A stretch of DNA of 64,000 nt. Origin: an uncultured Chryseobacterium sp. (GTDB lineage Bacteria; Bacteroidota; Bacteroidia; Flavobacteriales; Weeksellaceae). The DNA lies in assembly GCA_913778275.1 (NCBI GenBank), contig CAJYWN010000011.1, forward strand, positions 21,463 to 85,462. The letters run 5' to 3'. The position numbers and the translations under genes are program-made. Numbering within the stretch: position 1 is the first letter of the stretch; each line of letters opens with the position of its first letter. This document shows, piece after piece, positions 60,803 to 64,000 of the stretch. The notes under the pieces are model-generated. The model searched no databases. It was not told the DNA's origin and saw only the letters and a list, made by a program, of their open reading frames with translations.

Positions 60803-62344
60803 ATGAAAAAAAATCTTTCTGTTTTAATATTAAGTTTATGTTTTACGACAACTATAGCACAAGTAGGTATTAATACTACCACACCACATCCTTCTTCTAT
60901 TCTAGATCTTAATTCCAGTACAAAAGGATTTCTTTTACCGAGAATTACTACTGCCGCTGCAACCAGCCTCTCCGGTACAGCAAGCGAAGGTCTTATTGTT
61001 TTTGATAAGGATAAGAAAGCTTTTATCGGTTGGGACGGCACAAAATGGCAAAATCTCGGTTATGAGGAGATTAATACCATTCCTTCCGCAACCAATCTTA
61101 CGATTAGTGGAAATTATACAACCGGATCTGTACTCACAGGAAATTATACATTTTCTGATGCGGAAAGCAATCCTGATAATGCTTCTGCTTTAATTTGGAA
61201 AAGGGCAGATGATGCATTAGGAACCAATATTACAGCAATTGCTTCTGCTACTGCACAAAATTATATCACCGACGCTGCAGACCTGAATAAATTTATCCAA
61301 TTTTGCGTAACTCCCGGATCTTTAGTTGGAGCTTCACCCGGTTTGCAAAAATGTTCAGCCTGGGGTGGGCCTGTTGGTGCAAACCTGGCTCCTACTGCTG
61401 CTGCTGTAATCATTACTGGAAATGCAATACAGGGACAAACTCTTACAGGAAGCTACACTTATAATGATGCTGAAGGAAATACACAGGGAGTTTCCACTTT
61501 CAGATGGACACGATCAGATAATGCTTCGGGAGCAAATGAAACAACAATAGGAGGAGCAAATACAACTTCCTATGTTTTAGGGCCTGGAGATATGGGAAAA
61601 TATATTAAATTTTATGTTACTCCAATTGCGACTTCAGGTACAATAATGGGTACAGAAACAGGCTCTGCCTTTAAAGGTCCTGTGGTAACTCTTTCAACAG
61701 GCACCATTTTTTCGCAAGGATTTGAGACTGGAGATGCGGTAAATTATACTACTTCCGGATATTTTCCTGCAGGTTTGAATTTTACATCAGGGAGTACAGC
61801 AGCAAGCGGAGACGCGCCTGTCTCATCACCGTTGTTTTCAACAGGCTCCAGGGGATATGGATATTCTAATCCAACTTCGGCGGGTGTCACAAATACGTAT
61901 GTTGAATTTAATACGGTTGACGCATCAATGTATACCAACAATATCACTTTCAGTTTTGATGTTGCAGCTTTTTCCATTGGAAGTTCAGCAAACGGAATGG
62001 AAAGCACGGATTTTGTAACGGTGGAGATAAGTACCGATGGCGGTACGACATACGCTACAAAGCTCACTCTTCTGGGAGGGAATTCTGCAACAGGATCTAA
62101 CGTAAGATGGGCATTTTCAGGTACAGGCACTGCCACCAATAGTTACTCTTCATCCAATCTTAATGTAACATCACCTAACACGTCTAATCCTTCAGGAATT
62201 ACTTTTACAGGAAGCCAGGCGATTACAAAATTATCCGTAACAGGAATTCCCAATTCAAGCCAGCTTCGTGTAAGGATTGGATTAAGAAACAATGCTTCCC
62301 CGGAATGGTGGATTATTGATAATGTACAATTAACGGCTTTATAA
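60803..62344 (+). CDS. Secreted surface protein with tandem Ig-like repeats
   Basis: 513 residues from ATG 60803 (MKKNLSVLILSLCFTTTIAQ, a signal peptide); ATG 60797 is two codons upstream. Residues 20-95 match the N-terminal region of flavobacterial surface proteins (VGINTTTPHPSSILDLNSST, FIGWDGTKWQNLG). Two tandem modules of about 95 residues follow, each with G-x-LTG-x-Y-T/Y-DAE...W-R-x-D...Y-I/V...D-K-I-F-VTP. The last 190 residues form a jelly-roll (FSQGFETGDAV, EWWIIDNVQL). No T9SS sorting domain was seen, so attachment is unclear. An A25 tract just upstream suggests variable expression. Confidence 0.8.
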   Translation: MKKNLSVLILSLCFTTTIAQVGINTTTPHPSSILDLNSSTKGFLLPRITTAAATSLSGTASEGLIVFDKDKKAFIGWDGTKWQNLGYEEINTIPSATNLTISGNYTTGSVLTGNYTFSDAESNPDNASALIWKRADDALGTNITAIASATAQNYITDAADLNKFIQFCVTPGSLVGASPGLQKCSAWGGPVGANLAPTAAAVIITGNAIQGQTLTGSYTYNDAEGNTQGVSTFRWTRSDNASGANETTIGGANTTSYVLGPGDMGKYIKFYVTPIATSGTIMGTETGSAFKGPVVTLSTGTIFSQGFETGDAVNYTTSGYFPAGLNFTSGSTAASGDAPVSSPLFSTGSRGYGYSNPTSAGVTNTYVEFNTVDASMYTNNITFSFDVAAFSIGSSANGMESTDFVTVEISTDGGTTYATKLTLLGGNSATGSNVRWAFSGTGTATNSYSSSNLNVTSPNTSNPSGITFTGSQAITKLSVTGIPNSSQLRVRIGLRNNASPEWWIIDNVQLTAL

Positions 62345-62368
62345 TATTGACAAAAGAAATCAAACCCA

Positions 62369-62404
62369 ATAAGAATCTCCGCCTGCGCAGGCGGAGATTC
62401 TTAT
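62369..62404. terminator. Bidirectional terminator, perfect palindrome
   Basis: AATAAGAATCTCCGCCTG and its exact complement form an 18-bp stem with a two-base centre (CG). It separates the convergent surface-protein and GH13 genes. Confidence 0.88.
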
Positions 62405-62407
62405 TAA

Positions 62408-63757
62408 TTATTTCTCAAAAACAGCGTAATCGCCGGGTTTGAAACTGAAGTTCTGTCCTTCCTGGAAATTTCTATTCATTTTTGTGAAAACATTTTTGAA
62501 ATTTCCTGAGAGATGATCATCCTCAATATTGAAGTCTACAGGATCTTTTGACATATTCAGGACAACAAGAACCTCATGCTCGCCGTTTTTCCTGATATAG
62601 GCAAAAATCTTATCATTGGCAGTGGTATCCAGGATATAAGTTCCTACGTTCGGATCTCCTCCTCTTAAAGCCGGATTGGAAGATTTCAGGTTTAATAATA
62701 CTTTATAAAACTCTGCCATCTGATACGTATTGGTCCACTGTATGGGATCTTTTTCAAAGAATTCGAGTCTCTTCATATTCGGGAGTTCCTGCCCTGAATA
62801 CAGCAACGGAATCCCGTTCCACGTTGCAGAGAAGACTGCCATTGGCTTGGCAATAACACCGTATTTTTCATACTCGGTGCCGTTCCATGAATTTTCGTCA
62901 TGGTTACTGGTAAACCAAGCTCTCATAGAGCCATCACCAATATTGGAATACTGGATAAGAAGATCTTTCAGTTCCTGTATCGGGAGATTTTTCTTGTAAT
63001 AATCTTCTGATTTGTGCATCCACTTCCAGGAGTAGCTTGCATCAAAAACTTTTCCATATTCCGGGTTTTCAAGCTCGTCATATTCACCGATCCAGAAGAG
63101 GGGTTTTATTTTTTCCACTTCCGGACGCGCCTGCTGCCAAAAGTCTACTTCCACCCACGAAGCTAGATCACATCGAAATCCGTCGATACCGGTTTCCCTG
63201 ATCCAGAATTTCATTGCATCAATCATTGCAAGCCGCATTTCCTGGTTTTTATAATCCAGTTCTATGATATCGTCCATCCCTGAAGCCCGGTGAAAGCTCC
63301 CGTCCGGATCTTTCAGATAAAATTCGGGATGCGTTTTTGTCCAGACATGATCCCATCCGGTATGATTGGCAACCCAGTCGATGATTACTTTGAACCCTAA
63401 ACGGTGCGCTTCGTTCACCATATGCCTGAAATCATCCATGGTTCCGAATTCGGGATTAATGGAGGTATAATCTGCAGCAGCATACTGGCTTCCCAGGCTT
63501 CCTTTTTTATTCTGCTGTGCAATAGGAGTAATGGGCATAAACCACAGGGTTTTTACGCCCATCGCCTTTAATCTTGGCATTTCTTTTTCAAAGGCTCTGA
63601 AGGTTCCTTCTTTGGTATATTGTCTTAGATTAACTTCATAAATATTGGTGGTGTGTTTCCATTCTTTAGGCTGTTCCGTCATTTTTTTTGTTGTATTTTG
63701 GGTGGCACAGGAAACGATTCCCAGGCCAATTATCGCTAATAAAAGTAATTTTTTCAT
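62408..63757 (-). CDS. GH13 alpha-amylase-family lipoprotein
   Basis: 449 residues with a lipoprotein signal (LLAIIGLGIVSC). GFRCDLAS carries the nucleophile aspartate, WIGEYDE the acid/base glutamate and TSNHDENS the transition-state aspartate: a full GH13 active site. VIIDWVANHTG is conserved region I. A single (beta/alpha)8 barrel plus a short C-terminal beta domain. It is likely a surface or periplasmic enzyme on alpha-glucans; the start-to-barrel part is short, as in maltodextrin-acting enzymes. It is not linked to the SusCD pair 30 kb away. Confidence 0.92.
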   Translation of the reverse strand: MKKLLLLAIIGLGIVSCATQNTTKKMTEQPKEWKHTTNIYEVNLRQYTKEGTFRAFEKEMPRLKAMGVKTLWFMPITPIAQQNKKGSLGSQYAAADYTSINPEFGTMDDFRHMVNEAHRLGFKVIIDWVANHTGWDHVWTKTHPEFYLKDPDGSFHRASGMDDIIELDYKNQEMRLAMIDAMKFWIRETGIDGFRCDLASWVEVDFWQQARPEVEKIKPLFWIGEYDELENPEYGKVFDASYSWKWMHKSEDYYKKNLPIQELKDLLIQYSNIGDGSMRAWFTSNHDENSWNGTEYEKYGVIAKPMAVFSATWNGIPLLYSGQELPNMKRLEFFEKDPIQWTNTYQMAEFYKVLLNLKSSNPALRGGDPNVGTYILDTTANDKIFAYIRKNGEHEVLVVLNMSKDPVDFNIEDDHLSGNFKNVFTKMNRNFQEGQNFSFKPGDYAVFEK

Positions 63758-63943
63758 TATTTCTCTTTTAACAAAAATAACAATTGTGATCGTAAAAAGA
63801 GAACAGTGATGGTTTAATTTTGCAATGCAGCGAATTTAAGTGTGACGATCTTGCTTTTCTAAATCTGTCCGATCGATTCTCAGGCCGCTCATTTCTTTTT
63901 GTGCCTGCTACCCTAGCCCTGATCGCAGCATCTGTCTGAGCTC

Positions 63944-63996
63944 ATTTTATTTGTTTCGGCGGCGCGGCTTTGGCGCGCCGCCGAAACAAATAAAAT
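63944..63996. repeat. 23-bp perfect inverted repeat (GC-rich hairpin in AT-rich flanks)
   Basis: Left arm 63944-63966 begins ATTTTATTTGTTTCGGCGGC; right arm 63974-63996 is its exact complement; loop GCTTTGG. The inner 10 bp are all G/C, unlike the surroundings. It could be a strong terminator of a gene beyond the edge or part of a dispersed repeat; the bases before it (CTACCCTAGCCCTGATCGCA at 63908-63927) are also unlike local DNA. Confidence 0.85.
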
Positions 63997-64000
63997 AGCG

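Overview
The window is about 64 kb of AT-rich chromosome from a member of the Bacteroidota, most likely Flavobacteriales and close to Chryseobacterium (Weeksellaceae). The reasons are a SusC/SusD pair, a type IX secretion sorting domain, TAnnTTTG promoter elements in place of E. coli-type -10 boxes, the flavobacterial order of the division and cell-wall (dcw) genes, and several small families typical of this group (DUF2795, DUF2797, four-helix bundle, GxxExxY). No rRNA, tRNA or CRISPR array was seen.

Layout. 1-1593: start of a secreted or TonB-receptor-like protein (cut by the window edge), then a JmjC-like cupin oxygenase. 1592-4938 (minus): five genes that handle NAD+ and ADP-ribose, in transcription order NADAR, macrodomain, sirtuin, ADP-ribosylglycohydrolase, KptA. 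The first is broken by an A9 tract and the fourth by one in-frame TGA. 5171-5353: a small transcription unit with a 27-codon ORF. 5447-23977 (minus): the dcw cluster mraZ-rsmH-ftsL-ftsI-murE-mraY-murD-ftsW-murG-murC-ftsQ-ftsA-ftsZ, followed by yqeY. Its gaps hold several families of short dispersed repeats and three accessory genes (four-helix bundle, GIY-YIG, GxxExxY), each bracketed by its own inverted repeats. MraZ-type operator repeats lie upstream of mraZ.

24250-26162 (plus): alpha/beta hydrolase, EngB GTPase, ElaA-type acetyltransferase. 26205-32428: a PI-PLC-like secreted protein divergent from an orphan SusC/SusD pair. 32552-34520: MsrA and a ROK sugar kinase. 34608-41479 (minus): two TonB siderophore receptors alternating with two PepSY membrane proteins, with Fur-like sequences at the promoters. 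41631-46218 (minus): SecA, a DUF2795 protein and a nucleotide-sugar epimerase. 46305-51694: DUF2797 protein, AsmA-like protein, small proteins and a PA0069-type radical SAM protein, whose 3' end is interrupted by an intact IS3-family element (51682-53065). 53145-63757: T9SS cargo protein, M1 aminopeptidase, serine hydrolase, thymidylate synthase, SDR, GreA/B-like protein, a surface protein preceded by 25 consecutive A, and a GH13 lipoprotein. The right edge holds a 23-bp perfect hairpin.

The two most notable systems are the five-gene ADP-ribose module and the pattern of repeat-bracketed small genes in the gaps of the otherwise conserved dcw operon. One repeat family links them: a 29-bp repeat beside the GxxExxY gene also lies, identical, between the sirtuin and macrodomain genes.
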